The notes: generated by a model from the letters alone, not told the origin. Shown: positions 35,675-44,199, numbered from the stretch's first letter. The stretch is DNA of 64,000 bases from Nocardioides albertanoniae (GCF_006716315.1 NZ_VFOV01000001.1:4728501-4792500), one strand, 5' to 3'. Made by a program: numbers and translations.

Positions 35675-36396
35675 GCGGAAACTCCTTCCCCAGAACCATC
35701 ATCCACCGATTCCTCGGCCTCCGCGGCCTTGCGCGACTCGTGATACGCGAGGATCTGGAGCTCGATGGAGAGGTCGACCTTGCGTACGTCGACACCGTCG
35801 GGCACGTTGAGCACGGCGGGCGCGAAGTTGAGGATGCTGCTGATGCCGGCCTCGACCATCGCGTCGGCGACGTCCTGGGCGGCTGCGGCGGGCACCGAGA
35901 TCACCCCGATCGAGACCTGCTCGGCGGTGACGATCTCGGCCAGGTCGGCAAACGGCCGGACCGCGATGCCGGCGACCGTGCGGCCCTGCATCGGCTCGGC
36001 CGCGTCGAGCAGCGCGACCGTACGGAACCCGCGGCTGCTGAAGCCGGAGAAGTTGGCCAGCGCCTGTCCCAGGTTTCCGATACCGACGATGATGACCGGC
36101 CAGTCGTGGGTGACACCGATCTCGCGCGCGATCTGATAGCTGAGGTAGTCGACGTCGTAGCCGACCCCACGGGTGCCGTACGAGCCGAGGTAGGAGAGGT
36201 CCTTGCGCAGCTTGGCGGAGTTGACGCCGGCCGCCGTCGCGAGCTCCTCGGAGGAGCACGAGGCGATGTTTCTCTCCGCGAGAGAGGTCAGCGCCCGGAG
36301 GTAGACCGGGAGTCGGGCGACAGTCGCCTCGGGGATGTCCCGGTGGGGGTCATGGGCACTGCTGCCCTCGCCCGTATGCATGCTCCGTGCCGTCAC
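35671..36396 (-). CDS. rex: Redox-sensing transcriptional repressor Rex
   Basis: 241 residues if started at GTG 36396; the upstream ORF extension of 33 residues is unlike the family and an ATG five codons in has GGAG too close. N-terminal winged helix (TVARLPVYLRALTSLAERN, then SAKLRKDLSYLGSYGTRGVGY). The Rossmann NAD(H) domain is VIIVGIGNLGQALANF. It senses the NADH/NAD+ ratio and represses respiratory and haem genes. First gene of the rex-hemA-hemC-cobA/hemD operon. Confidence 0.92.
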   Translation of the reverse strand: MTARSMHTGEGSSAHDPHRDIPEATVARLPVYLRALTSLAERNIASCSSEELATAAGVNSAKLRKDLSYLGSYGTRGVGYDVDYLSYQIAREIGVTHDWPVIIVGIGNLGQALANFSGFSSRGFRTVALLDAAEPMQGRTVAGIAVRPFADLAEIVTAEQVSIGVISVPAAAAQDVADAMVEAGISSILNFAPAVLNVPDGVDVRKVDLSIELQILAYHESRKAAEAEESVDDGSGEGVSA

Positions 36397-36477
36397 GCTC
36401 TGCTCTTTCAATGCCGGCGCCACAGGCGGGGGCTTTTTAGCCCGGGATCGCCGTGCGGCTCCGCCACCATACGGACT

Positions 36478-36495
36478 TTGTGCATTCGGGAACAA
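36478..36495. promoter_or_regulatory. Weak candidate Rex operator
   Basis: TTGTGCATTCGGGAACAA keeps the outer TTGT/ACAA arms and 18-base length of Rex sites (TTGTGAA...TTCACAA) but its inner positions diverge. It lies 82 bases upstream of the rex start. Rex autoregulation is known in Streptomyces, which makes the location sensible; the match alone is weak. Confidence 0.3.
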
Positions 36496-36574
36496 ACTCG
36501 CGAACGGTCGGCTAGCACACGCTTCTCGGGAGTTGTCAGAGGGGGTCGATCCGAGGTATGGGGTCGACCGACAG

Positions 36575-36814
36575 TTATTCTGGGGGGCGCGCCAGCGCTG
36601 CCCTGAGCCGATCTTCGGAGACCCGCCAGAAGTCGTGCTGCCTGCCGTCGACGTACGTCACCGGCACCTCGTTCGTGAAGCGCTCCTGGAGATCGGCGTC
36701 CTGGTCGATGTCGACCTCCGCATAGTCGTCGCCGACCACGCTCTCGATGACCGACCGGGCCTCGTCACACAGATGGCACCCCTGGCGGGAGTAGAAGGTC
36801 ACACGCGGTTCCAT
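36575..36814 (-). CDS. Glutaredoxin-like protein
   Basis: 79 residues. Thioredoxin-fold miniprotein with the redox motif SRQGCHLCDEA (Cys13, Cys16) and the cis-Pro region NEVPVTYVDG. It matches the DUF836/NrdH-like proteins that lie upstream of rex/hemA in actinobacteria. It is 178 bases before the rex start on the same strand and divergent from the HAD gene. Probably a cytosolic disulfide reductase; partner unknown. Confidence 0.87.
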   Translation of the reverse strand: MEPRVTFYSRQGCHLCDEARSVIESVVGDDYAEVDIDQDADLQERFTNEVPVTYVDGRQHDFWRVSEDRLRAALARPPE

Positions 36815-36883
36815 CCGACCATCTTGGCAGCATCCTCGGCAGCCTGCGGGTGAGGCCGGGCAAGAACCACTACTGTTGGCGAA

Positions 36884-37783
36884 ATGAGCAGCGCCAGCGA
36901 CCGCCGCCGCGCCGAGCTGCGGCGAAAAGACCTCAAGCGCCGATCGGCGCTGGCCGGTGAGGCATCGGCCGCGGCCGCGGAGATCGAGGCCTGGCTCTAT
37001 CCGGAGAGCGGCGACACGACGGCGGCTGCCTTCTTCGACGTCGACAACACGATCATGCAGGGCGCGACGATCTTCCATCTCGCCCGTGGCCTGCACCGGC
37101 GCAAGTTCTTCCGCACCCGCGACATCGCCTCGGCCGCCTACAAGCAGGCCTACTTCCGGGTAGCCGGTGTCGAGGACCCGGCCCACATGGAGTCGGCGCG
37201 CACCTCGGCCCTCTCCTTCATCCGCGGGCATCGCGCGACCGAGGTCGAGAGCCTGATGGAGGAGATCTTCGACGAGGCGATGGCCCACCGGATCTGGCCC
37301 GGCACCCGTGCCCTCGCGCAGACCCACATCGACCAGGGGCAGCGGGTGTGGCTGGTGACGGCAGCGCCCGTCGAGGCCGCGAAGGTCATCGCCCGACGGC
37401 TCGGCCTGACCGGTGCGCTCGGCACGGTGGCGGCCACCGACGACGGCGTCTACACCGGCGAGCTGGTCGGCGAGATGCTCCACGGGCCGGCCAAGGCGGA
37501 GGCGGTGAAGGCCATCGCCGCCCGGGAGGGGCTCGACCTCTCGCGCTGCGCGGCCTACTCCGACTCGTTCAACGACCTTCCGATGCTCTCGCTGGTGGGT
37601 CACCCGTGCGCGATCAACCCGGATGCGCGCCTGCGCGCCCACGCGCGCACGAAGGGCTGGCCGGTGCGCGACTACCGCACCGGGCGCAAGGCCGCCCGGG
37701 CCGGGGTGGCGACGGCAGCGCTGAGCGGCGCGGCAACCGGCGCCATCGCCGTGGCGATCGCCCTGCGCGGTCGCCGCCGCTGA
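36884..37783 (+). CDS. HAD-IB family hydrolase (SerB-like), membrane-tethered
   Basis: 299 residues. HAD motif I AFFDVDNTIMQGATIFHLARG near residue 50, motif II VWLVTAAPVEAAK and motif III/IV AAYSDSFNDLPML with GHPCAINPD. A basic N-terminus and a C-terminal hydrophobic helix followed by RGRRR suggest membrane association. Orthologues lie beside bldN in Streptomyces and as serB1 in mycobacteria. Phosphoserine phosphatase activity is not assured; lysophosphatidic acid or other phosphomonoester substrates are possible. The ribosome site is weak. Confidence 0.85.
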   Translation: MSSASDRRRAELRRKDLKRRSALAGEASAAAAEIEAWLYPESGDTTAAAFFDVDNTIMQGATIFHLARGLHRRKFFRTRDIASAAYKQAYFRVAGVEDPAHMESARTSALSFIRGHRATEVESLMEEIFDEAMAHRIWPGTRALAQTHIDQGQRVWLVTAAPVEAAKVIARRLGLTGALGTVAATDDGVYTGELVGEMLHGPAKAEAVKAIAAREGLDLSRCAAYSDSFNDLPMLSLVGHPCAINPDARLRAHARTKGWPVRDYRTGRKAARAGVATAALSGAATGAIAVAIALRGRRR

Positions 37784-37790
37784 CCTCCGG

Positions 37791-37815
37791 CCCCGCCCGA
37801 CCATATGGGGGCGGG
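37791..37815 (+). terminator. Possible terminator after the HAD gene
   Basis: CCCGCCC (37792-37798) pairs with GGGCGGG (37809-37815) across a 10-base loop, 8 bases after the HAD stop. Short stem, so only a moderate call. The remaining sequence to 37940 is the probable promoter region of the sigma factor gene. Confidence 0.4.
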
Positions 37816-37940
37816 TATCACCCGCCGATCGGGAATATTTGCCGTTACACGCCGACACGGAATGGCCTCGGGACCTGACATCCGCACGCCGCAACCCGTA
37901 AGGTTGGGCAGGCTCAGGGGAGTCTTCGGGAGGGACCCGC

Positions 37941-38735
37941 ATGTCGCGCCGCGCCAACGACGTTCAACGTCGCTTTGATGCACTGCGTGCTGCCGTCGTG
38001 ACTGCGGTCGAGCTCTTGGCGAACGAGGGCTACGAGCCTGCGTACGCCGGTGTGGCCGGCGCTTCGGGTCCGTTCGCCGAGCCGGATCGCCGCGGCTCCG
38101 GCGGCACCCACGACATCAAGCCCGACTCCGAGCACGATCCCGACGACGACACCGAGCTGGCCGCCTCCTCGGAGGAGTCCGAGGCCGACCGCACCCGGTT
38201 GATCGCGCTGGTCGAGCTCGCCCGCAAGGGCGACAAGGACGCGTTCGGCCTCCTCTACGACCACTACCACGTCGCGGTCTACCGCTTCCTCTTCTACCGC
38301 ACGCGTTCCACCCAGGTCGCCGAAGACCTGACGTCGGAGACGTTCTTCCGGGCGCTGCGGTCGATGACCGGCTTCCGCTGGCAGGGCAAGGACTTCGGCG
38401 CCTGGCTGATGACCATCGCCCGCAACCTGGCCACCGACCACTTCAAGGCGGGGCGTACGCGCCTCGAGCTGACCACCGAAGACATGGGTCAGCACGACTC
38501 CTCCTCGGACGGTCCCGAGAAGATCGTGATGGCCGGGATCACCAACGAGATGCTGCTCGCCTCGCTCTCGAAGCTTCCCGACGAGCAGCGCGACTGCATC
38601 ATCATGCGCTTCCTGCAGGGGCTCTCGATCGCGGAGACCGCTGCTATCCTTGGGCGCAGCGACGGAGCCGTGAAGCAGCTGCAGCTGCGCGGCATCCGCA
38701 ACCTCGCCAAGCAGATGCCTGACGGGATCCGCTGA
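37941..38735 (+). CDS. bldN: ECF sigma factor, BldN-like
   Basis: 264 residues. An N-terminal extension of about 90 residues, acidic near the middle, precedes sigma region 2 (LVELARKGDKDAFGLLYDHY, then VAEDLTSETFFRALRSM) and region 4 (SLSKLPDEQRDCIIMRFLQG, SIAETAAILGRSDGAVKQLQ). The long N-terminal extension and flanking order (HAD upstream, anti-sigma-like membrane gene downstream, rex-hem locus nearby) match Streptomyces bldN, which controls development. GGGAGGG lies 5 bases before the ATG. What it controls in a non-aerial-hypha genus is open. Confidence 0.9.
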   Translation: MSRRANDVQRRFDALRAAVVTAVELLANEGYEPAYAGVAGASGPFAEPDRRGSGGTHDIKPDSEHDPDDDTELAASSEESEADRTRLIALVELARKGDKDAFGLLYDHYHVAVYRFLFYRTRSTQVAEDLTSETFFRALRSMTGFRWQGKDFGAWLMTIARNLATDHFKAGRTRLELTTEDMGQHDSSSDGPEKIVMAGITNEMLLASLSKLPDEQRDCIIMRFLQGLSIAETAAILGRSDGAVKQLQLRGIRNLAKQMPDGIR

Positions 38736-38775
38736 TGAATGTGTCCCGCACCACTGTGAATGCTCGACCGGTTGC

Positions 38776-38804
38776 CGTAACCCGCGGCCGGGGCGACTCG
38801 TTGT
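38776..38804 (+). promoter_or_regulatory. Candidate BldN-dependent promoter of the rsbN-like gene
   Basis: CGTAAC (38776-38781) and CGTTGT (38799-38804) are spaced by 17 bases, in the gap between bldN and the anti-sigma-like gene, 74 bases before its ATG. In Streptomyces, rsbN is reported to have its own sigma-BldN promoter, with elements CGTAAC and CGTTGA about 16 bases apart, so this is the expected place and sequence. Spacing is one base longer. Confidence 0.55.
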
Positions 38805-38877
38805 TCGACATGGCTGCACCTAGCGTTCAGCTGTTTCGACGAATCCCTCACTGCCGATACCGAGTAGGAACCCTCCG

Positions 38878-40092
38878 ATGATCCCGGCGTTCCCGGCGCG
38901 TAAGCGCGCGGAAGAGTTCGACCGAATGGTCGCGGCCTCTGCCGCGCCCGATCGGCGTACCTCGAAGACGACCGACGACCTTCGGGACCTGGCAGTCTTC
39001 GCGTCGTCGCTGTCCGCTGTCGGCGACTCCGCGCACCCCGGTCGCGACTTCTCCGCCTCGCTGCGCGAGCGCCTCATGGTGGCCGCCGAGACCGAGCTGG
39101 TGCCGGCTCCCCGCACCGAGAAGACCCTCGAGCGCAAGCTCACCGTCAACCACGTGCGCAAGCCGCGCCGGCAGCGCAAGCTGACCGTCGCCATCGCCGC
39201 GATGGCCATCGTCGGTGGCACCGCAGGGGCTGCGACCGCTTCTCAGACCGCTCTTCCGGGCGACTCGCTCTACCCGGTCAAGCGTGCGGTCGAGAACGTC
39301 TCGGCAGGCTTCACCGTCAGCACCCACGCCCGCGGCGTCCGGGTGCTCGAAGACGCCGGCACCCGGCTGCGCGAGGCCAAGACCTTGGTCGCCGATGCGC
39401 CGTTGACCGACGCCGACCGCGTCACCTCGACCCTGGAGGCCTTCTCGACCCAGGCCGCCCACGGTTCCGACCTGCTGATCAGTGACTTCGGGCGTACGCA
39501 GAACAACCAGTCGCTCGCCCAGCTGCGCACCTTCGCGGCCGACGGTGTCGAAGAGCTCGCCGAGCTCAGCTCCAAGGCTCCCGAGCGCGCCGAGCCGGCT
39601 GTCTCCGACGCCGCTCAGACGCTGGTGCTGATCGACCAGGCGGCGGCCCAGCTCTGCCCGACCTGCGAGGGCGGCATCAACGAGCTGCCCTCGACGCTGG
39701 TCTCCAGCCTCACCTCCGACATCGACGGGATGCTCCCCGCCGACACCGTCGCCGAGGCGGAGGCGCTGCCGCCGCCCGCCCGCAGCGACAGCGCGCTCGA
39801 CCTTCCCTCGATCGATCCCGACAAGATCGGCCCCGGCTCGGTCACCGACCCGGACGGCAAGAAGGACGACGACAAGTCGGGCGAGCCCGACGACGGCGCG
39901 AGCGAAGACGGCGGCATCCTGCCCCCGTCGGTCACTCCGGACCCCTCCGAAGACCCGTCGGACGACCCCTCCGACGACCCGGCACCGGAAGGTCCTGTCA
40001 CCGGCCTGGTCACCGGGGTCACCGGGCTCGTCGGCGACGTGGTCGCCGGCGCCACCGGCCTCCTGAAGCCCAAGACCAAGCCCAGCCTCTGA
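38878..40092 (+). CDS. rsbN: RsbN-like anti-sigma factor / DUF5667 membrane protein
   Basis: 404 residues. A cytosolic N-terminal part (about 1-100, with FSASLRERLMVAAETELV) should bind the sigma factor. A transmembrane helix lies at about 102-125, and a DUF5667-type extracytoplasmic segment begins PGDSLYPVKRAVENV. The C-terminus has an Asp/Ser/Pro-rich repeat (DPSEDPSDDPSDDPAPEG) and a Gly/Val/Thr repeat. Position directly after bldN matches Streptomyces rsbN, a membrane anti-sigma factor of BldN. Assignment rests on synteny and topology. Confidence 0.78.
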   Translation: MIPAFPARKRAEEFDRMVAASAAPDRRTSKTTDDLRDLAVFASSLSAVGDSAHPGRDFSASLRERLMVAAETELVPAPRTEKTLERKLTVNHVRKPRRQRKLTVAIAAMAIVGGTAGAATASQTALPGDSLYPVKRAVENVSAGFTVSTHARGVRVLEDAGTRLREAKTLVADAPLTDADRVTSTLEAFSTQAAHGSDLLISDFGRTQNNQSLAQLRTFAADGVEELAELSSKAPERAEPAVSDAAQTLVLIDQAAAQLCPTCEGGINELPSTLVSSLTSDIDGMLPADTVAEAEALPPPARSDSALDLPSIDPDKIGPGSVTDPDGKKDDDKSGEPDDGASEDGGILPPSVTPDPSEDPSDDPSDDPAPEGPVTGLVTGVTGLVGDVVAGATGLLKPKTKPSL

Positions 40093-40159
40093 GACCTCTC
40101 GGCCTCTGCCCTTGGGCTCTGACTCTGGGCGGGCTGAGGTCGGCTGCGAGCGGGGTCTC

Positions 40160-41113
40160 TCAGCCGAAGACTGAGGGTCGCTCGCCCAGCAGACGGTAGA
40201 GCGACTGCTGGATCGTCTCGCGCACCTGGTCGGTCACGTTGAAGACCAGCATCGGGTCGTCGGCCTCGGCGGCGTCGTACGCATCGGTGCGGATCGGCTC
40301 GCCGAACTCGAGAAGCCACTTCGACGGGAGCGGGACGAGGCCCAGCGGGCCGAGGAGCGGGAAGAACGGCGTGATCGGCAGATAGGGCAGACCGAGCACC
40401 TTCGCCAGGGCCGGGATGTTGCCGACCAGCGGGTAGATCTCCTCGGCGCCCACGACCGAGAGCGGCACGATCGGCACGCCGGTGCGCAGCGCGGCGGACA
40501 CGAAGCCACCACGGCCGAAACGCTGCAGCTTGTAACGCTCGCTGTAGGGCTTGCCGATGCCCTTGAAGCCCTCGGGCCACACGCCGACGAGCTCGCCGTT
40601 GCGCAGCATCCGCTCGGCGTCCTCGCTGCAGGCGAGCGTCGCGCCGGCCTTGCGGGCCATGTTGCCGACGATCGGCATCCGGAAGACCAGATCGGCGCCG
40701 AGCGGTCGCAGGTTGCGCCCGATCTCGTCGTGGATGGAGACCATCGTCATCAGGCCGTCCATCGGGATCGTGCCGGAGTGGTTGGAGACGATCAGCGCGC
40801 CACCGTCGTCGGGGATGTTCTCGAGGCCACGCACCTCGACCCGGAACCACTTCTCCTTGATCGGGCGCAGCACGGCCAGCAGGAAGCGCTCGGTGAGCTC
40901 GCGGTCGAAGCCGTACTCGTCGACGGGGTAGCCCCCGGAGATGCGGCGCCGGAGGAACGCGATGAAACGGGTGAGCTGCAGCTCCCACTCGGCCCCGAAG
41001 ACCTCTTTGGCCGCGCTGTCGAGGGCAGCTGCCCAGTCGGAGGCGGGGATCGCACGGAGCGGATGCCGCTCACGCGACGTGGTCGGGCTGAACGGAGTGG
41101 CGGACTCAGTCAC
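40160..41113 (-). CDS. Lysophospholipid acyltransferase family protein (PlsC-like)
   Basis: 317 residues. The acyltransferase block reads ALIVSNHSGTIPMDGLM near residue 108. The usual HX4D catalytic pair is therefore spaced as H-S-G-T-I-P-M-D, two residues longer than typical. The downstream GVWPEGFKGIGKPYSER is the lysophosphatidate-binding counterpart of FPEG. It has no obvious membrane helix except short hydrophobic loops. It overlaps the epimerase gene by 8 bases and is syntenic with Rv0502-type proteins. Role in phospholipid or wall lipid acylation is inferred. Confidence 0.82.
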   Translation of the reverse strand: MTESATPFSPTTSRERHPLRAIPASDWAAALDSAAKEVFGAEWELQLTRFIAFLRRRISGGYPVDEYGFDRELTERFLLAVLRPIKEKWFRVEVRGLENIPDDGGALIVSNHSGTIPMDGLMTMVSIHDEIGRNLRPLGADLVFRMPIVGNMARKAGATLACSEDAERMLRNGELVGVWPEGFKGIGKPYSERYKLQRFGRGGFVSAALRTGVPIVPLSVVGAEEIYPLVGNIPALAKVLGLPYLPITPFFPLLGPLGLVPLPSKWLLEFGEPIRTDAYDAAEADDPMLVFNVTDQVRETIQQSLYRLLGERPSVFG

Positions 41114-42155
41114 CGGGCGCTCCTGTCAGTCGACTCTCGAGGGCGGCCAGCGCACGGTCGGCTCGGTTGGAGGACGGCAGCACGCTGTCCGCAAAGTCTA
41201 CGACCGTGTCTTCAGTGGTGTAGCTGGGTTCGAAGCCCAGCAGCGACCGCATCCGGGTCGTGTCGACGCCGCGGCCGTAGGTCAGCAGCGCCCTCAGCTC
41301 GGCAGGATATTCGCCGCCGCCGAACCTGGCCATGCCGAACAGCGGCTCGGGGATCGGCACCGTCACCCGCTGCAGCCGCCGGGCGACCTGCGAGTGGGTC
41401 AGCACGCCGTCACCGGCGATGTTGAAGGTGCCCGACACCTTGGCGCGCACCGCGTGCGCCAGCACAGCGTAGAGATCCTGCTCGTGCAGGAACTGCAGGC
41501 GCGGGTCGAAGCCGAGCACGTTGGGCACGACCGAGCGCCGGAAGTGTGACGCGATCGGGCTGTTGACCCGTGGTCCGAGCAGGTTGGCGCAGCGCAGCAC
41601 CGTGACGGCCACGTCGGGGCGGCGCCGGGCGAACCCGCGCACATAGGACTCGATGTCAGCCACGTCGCGGGCATAGCCCGAAGACGGCGTACGCCGCGGC
41701 TCCATCGCCTCGGTGAACATCGCCGGGTCACGGTTGCTCGCGCCATAGACCTGGGTCGTCGACTTCACCACGACCTGACGCAGCGAAGGAGCCGTCTGGC
41801 ACGCAGCGAGAAGCTGCATCGTGCCCATGACGTTGAGCTCCTTCATCGTCGAACGACCCCCGGTGGATCCGGGGGTCGCGATGACGCTGAGGTGGACGAC
41901 GGTGTCGACCTCCTCCTTGGCGATCACCTTGGCGATCACCGGGTTACGGATGTCGGCACGGACGAAGCCGACCCCGCCCATGTCGCCGCGGGGCGGCGCT
42001 ACGTCGACGCCGATGACCCGCTCGACGTTGGGATGGCGGGCGGCACCGCGCGCGAAGCGGCGCCCGAGGTCACGTGAGACCCCGGTGACCAGGAGGACCC
42101 GGCCGTGCTGAGTCCTCCGGGATTCGCCTCGGTCAGCTCCGCTGCGCTCCGCCAC
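41106..42155 (-). CDS. NAD-dependent epimerase/dehydratase family protein
   Basis: 349 residues. Extended SDR fold: the nucleotide-binding VLLVTGVSRDLGRRFARG replaces the usual GxxGxxG with GVSRDLG, so cofactor use may be altered. Active-site-like SSGYARDVADIE occupies the YxxxK position with Arg in place of Lys. Orthologues are annotated galE2 (Rv0501) in mycobacteria, but sugar epimerase activity is doubtful. GTG start with a weak ribosome site. Coupled to the acyltransferase gene by an 8-base overlap. Confidence 0.8.
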   Translation of the reverse strand: MAERSGADRGESRRTQHGRVLLVTGVSRDLGRRFARGAARHPNVERVIGVDVAPPRGDMGGVGFVRADIRNPVIAKVIAKEEVDTVVHLSVIATPGSTGGRSTMKELNVMGTMQLLAACQTAPSLRQVVVKSTTQVYGASNRDPAMFTEAMEPRRTPSSGYARDVADIESYVRGFARRRPDVAVTVLRCANLLGPRVNSPIASHFRRSVVPNVLGFDPRLQFLHEQDLYAVLAHAVRAKVSGTFNIAGDGVLTHSQVARRLQRVTVPIPEPLFGMARFGGGEYPAELRALLTYGRGVDTTRMRSLLGFEPSYTTEDTVVDFADSVLPSSNRADRALAALESRLTGAPGD

Positions 42156-42185
42156 GTACGTCGTCTCAGACCGTGCCGGCAGGCG

Positions 42186-42287
42186 TCACTTGCCGAGCTT
42201 GCGGCGCTGGACGCGAGTCTTCTTGAGCAGCTTGCGGTGCTTCTTCTTCGCCATGCGCTTGCGACGCTTCTTGATGACAGAACCCAC
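42186..42287 (-). CDS. Small ribosomal subunit protein bS22
   Basis: 33 residues, almost entirely basic ([19 protein letters not shown] and on), matching the actinobacterial 30S protein bS22 related to the AURKAIP1/COX24 domain. The GTG start has GAAGGG upstream. In mycobacteria and Streptomyces it lies between the epimerase and the excisionase-like HTH gene, exactly as here. It binds 16S rRNA in the body of the small subunit. Confidence 0.93.
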   Translation of the reverse strand: MGSVIKKRRKRMAKKKHRKLLKKTRVQRRKLGK

Positions 42288-42435
42288 GGGGAACCCTTCA
42301 CGATCGATGCAGAGGATGCCGGCCCTGTGCCGGCGCGGCCACTCGCCGCCACGAGCGACGGACAGGCCTAGGGAGTCAGCCTAACGAAGTCAGGCCACCC
42401 AGAGAGAATCGGTGACCTGATGAGACCGGTGTTGC

Positions 42436-42464
42436 CCCCGCGCCCAGGTCGGTCGGGCGCGGGG
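42436..42464 (-). terminator. Terminator after the HTH gene
   Basis: CCCCGCGCCC (42436-42445) pairs perfectly with GGGCGCGGGG (42455-42464) across a 9-base loop, 8 bases beyond the stop of the HTH gene on the minus strand. It separates that gene from bS22. Confidence 0.75.
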
Positions 42465-42472
42465 TCCGACAA

Positions 42473-42676
42473 CTAGCCCGCGTTGTAGAACGAGCTCTTG
42501 AGGTATTCGTTCGCGTCGTCCTCCCGAACCCGGAAGGAACGACCGACGCGCACCGCAGGCAGCTCGCCCGAGTGAACCAACCGGTAGACCGTCATCTTGG
42601 AGACGCGCATCATCGACGCCACCTCGGCGACGGTCAGGAACTTGCTGTCAGAGATGTCTCCAGGAGGAGTAACCAT
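42473..42676 (-). CDS. Small excisionase-family HTH DNA-binding protein
   Basis: 67 residues. MerR/excisionase-like winged helix: FLTVAEVASMMRVSKMTVYR (residues 13-32), then LVHSGELPAVRVGRSFRV. It matches the conserved actinobacterial regulator encoded next to bS22 (Rv0500A-type; SCO3328-like). It resembles BldC in fold but is a separate family. ATG 42676 is preceded by GGTGGAAG. Longer upstream readings are unlike the family. Confidence 0.9.
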   Translation of the reverse strand: MVTPPGDISDSKFLTVAEVASMMRVSKMTVYRLVHSGELPAVRVGRSFRVREDDANEYLKSSFYNAG

Positions 42677-42873
42677 CTGCTTCCACCGTTCTCTCTCGAG
42701 TGATCGCGACGCCAGCGGCTTCCCCACCTCTGGTCCACAAACGCGATCCCCAAGTGAGAATAGAGCCTGATGTGACTGATGGGGAAGGGGACACTCCTGA
42801 AATCTCACATACTACCGGCGTGTCGAGTTGCCTTTTGCGCACGTCAGAGCCCGGGCTCGGGGCAGCCGAAGAT

Positions 42874-44067
42874 TCAAGGCATCGGGTCGAGCCCGTGCAG
42901 CGGAAACACCGCTGTGCGAGTCGCGTGCACCTGCCGGTCCAGCCAGGTCCCGGGGTCGTATCCGCTCCCCCAGTCGCGGTAGGCCGGCTCGCGTCCGTCC
43001 GTCATGCGCAACGGAGCGACCCTCCCCAGGCGCGTCTGCACGTGGTCGCGCCAGCCACCCGGCACGTCGAGCGTCGGCTCCAAGGGATGGCCCGAGACTA
43101 GCGCAAGTAGGTGGGTCCACGCGCGGGGCACGACGTCGACCACGGCATATCCCCCGCCACCGAACGCCACCCACTTGCCGTCGCACACCTCGTGGGCGAG
43201 CTCGTGCAGCGCGACGTACGCCGCCCGCTGGCCGTCGACGCTGACGGCAAGGTCGGCGAGCGGGTCATCGACGTGCGAGTCGCAGCCCTGCTGCGTCACC
43301 AGGATCTCCGGCTCGAACTCACGCACCAGGCCGGGCACGATCGCATGGAAGGCGCGCAGCCAGCCGTGGTCGGCGGTGCCCGGGGGCAGCGCGACGTTGA
43401 CCGCGCTCCCCTCGGCTTCGGGCCCTCCGACCTCCTCGGCGAAACCCGTGCCGGGGAAGAGCAGCTGCCCGGTCTCGTGGAGCGAGATCGTCAGGACTCG
43501 CGGATCGTTCCAGAACGCGCGCTCGACGCCGTCTCCGTGGTGCACGTCGACGTCGACGTACGCGATCTTCTCGACGCCCTGGTCGAGGAGCCACGAGATG
43601 CCGGCGGCGACGTCGTTGTAGATGCAGAACCCGGCGGCGCGGCCGCGCATCGCGTGGTGGAGGCCGCCCATGATGTTGGCGCTGTGCACGCTCTCGCCGG
43701 AGTGGACCTGGCGGCAGGCCTCGATGCTCGCGCCGACGATGTGGGCGCTGGCGTCGTGGATGTGCGAGAAGACCGGGTCGTCCTCGGTGCCGAGGCCGTG
43801 GGCGAGGTCAGGCTCACCGCTCCTGCCCGCCTTCATGACGGCCTCGATGTAGCCCTCGTCGTGGACGGTGAGGAGCTGCTCGGGGGTGCCCATCGGCGCC
43901 TCGACGACCTTCAACCGGTCGAGCACCCCGATCTCGTCGGCGAGCCGCATCGTCAGGTCGACGCGGATCGGCGCCATCGGGTGGGTGGGGCCGAAGTCGT
44001 AGTCGGTGAGGCTGCTGTCGTAGACGACCGTCGCGTGCCCCTGGCAGGTGGTCGTCGCAGTCGTCAT
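42874..44067 (-). CDS. acuC: Acetoin utilisation protein AcuC (class I histone deacetylase fold)
   Basis: 397 residues. Deacetylase motifs: NIMGGLHHAMRGRAAGF (active-site His pair), YVDVDVHHGDGVERAFW (zinc ligands), QQGCDSHVDDPL (third ligand) and GGGGYAVVDVVPR with the transition-state Tyr region. Such proteins remove acetyl groups from acetyl-CoA synthetase and other lysines; an acs gene is 12 kb away. The ribosome site before ATG 44067 is weak and a GTG three codons upstream is possible. Divergent from the trp leader. Confidence 0.92.
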   Translation of the reverse strand: MTTATTTCQGHATVVYDSSLTDYDFGPTHPMAPIRVDLTMRLADEIGVLDRLKVVEAPMGTPEQLLTVHDEGYIEAVMKAGRSGEPDLAHGLGTEDDPVFSHIHDASAHIVGASIEACRQVHSGESVHSANIMGGLHHAMRGRAAGFCIYNDVAAGISWLLDQGVEKIAYVDVDVHHGDGVERAFWNDPRVLTISLHETGQLLFPGTGFAEEVGGPEAEGSAVNVALPPGTADHGWLRAFHAIVPGLVREFEPEILVTQQGCDSHVDDPLADLAVSVDGQRAAYVALHELAHEVCDGKWVAFGGGGYAVVDVVPRAWTHLLALVSGHPLEPTLDVPGGWRDHVQTRLGRVAPLRMTDGREPAYRDWGSGYDPGTWLDRQVHATRTAVFPLHGLDPMP

Positions 44068-44106
44068 GGGCCACACGGTATCCGTGAGATGTGCGAGACT
44101 GGAGAC

Positions 44107-44148
44107 GTGTTCACGATTCGTGCCATCCAGTGGTGGCCCGCCTCCTAG
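44107..44148 (+). CDS. Leader peptide with tandem Trp codons (trpS attenuator)
   Basis: GTG at 44107 opens MFTIRAIQWWPAS followed by TAG. The two consecutive TGG codons are at 44131-44136. GGAG (44101-44104) is just upstream; an in-frame ATG at 44089 would give six more residues. The stop overlaps the second arm of a hairpin. The arrangement is a ribosome-mediated attenuation leader for the tryptophanyl-tRNA synthetase gene that follows. Confidence 0.85.
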   Translation: MFTIRAIQWWPAS

Positions 44149-44199
44149 GCGGCCCACCCGATAGCTGAGCACTCACATCAGGCCGCCCACGGGCGGCCT
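44132..44199 (+). promoter_or_regulatory. Transcription attenuator of trpS
   Basis: Four arms. Arm 1 (44132-44143) pairs with arm 2 (44147-44158), 11 of 12 positions. Arm 3 AGGCCGCCC (44180-44188) pairs with arm 4 GGGCGGCCT (44191-44199) as terminator, followed by TCGTTGTGTTC. The GGCGGCC of arm 2 (44148-44154) is exactly complementary to the GGCCGCC of arm 3 (44181-44187), giving the antiterminator. A ribosome stalled at the Trp codons (44131-44136) would cover arm 1, free arm 2 and prevent termination. Confidence 0.85.

Noticed and set aside
38734..38880. 48-codon frame from an ATG overlapping the bldN stop
   Set aside because: It overlaps the candidate rsbN promoter, has no family resemblance, and the overlapping rsbN-like frame is better supported.
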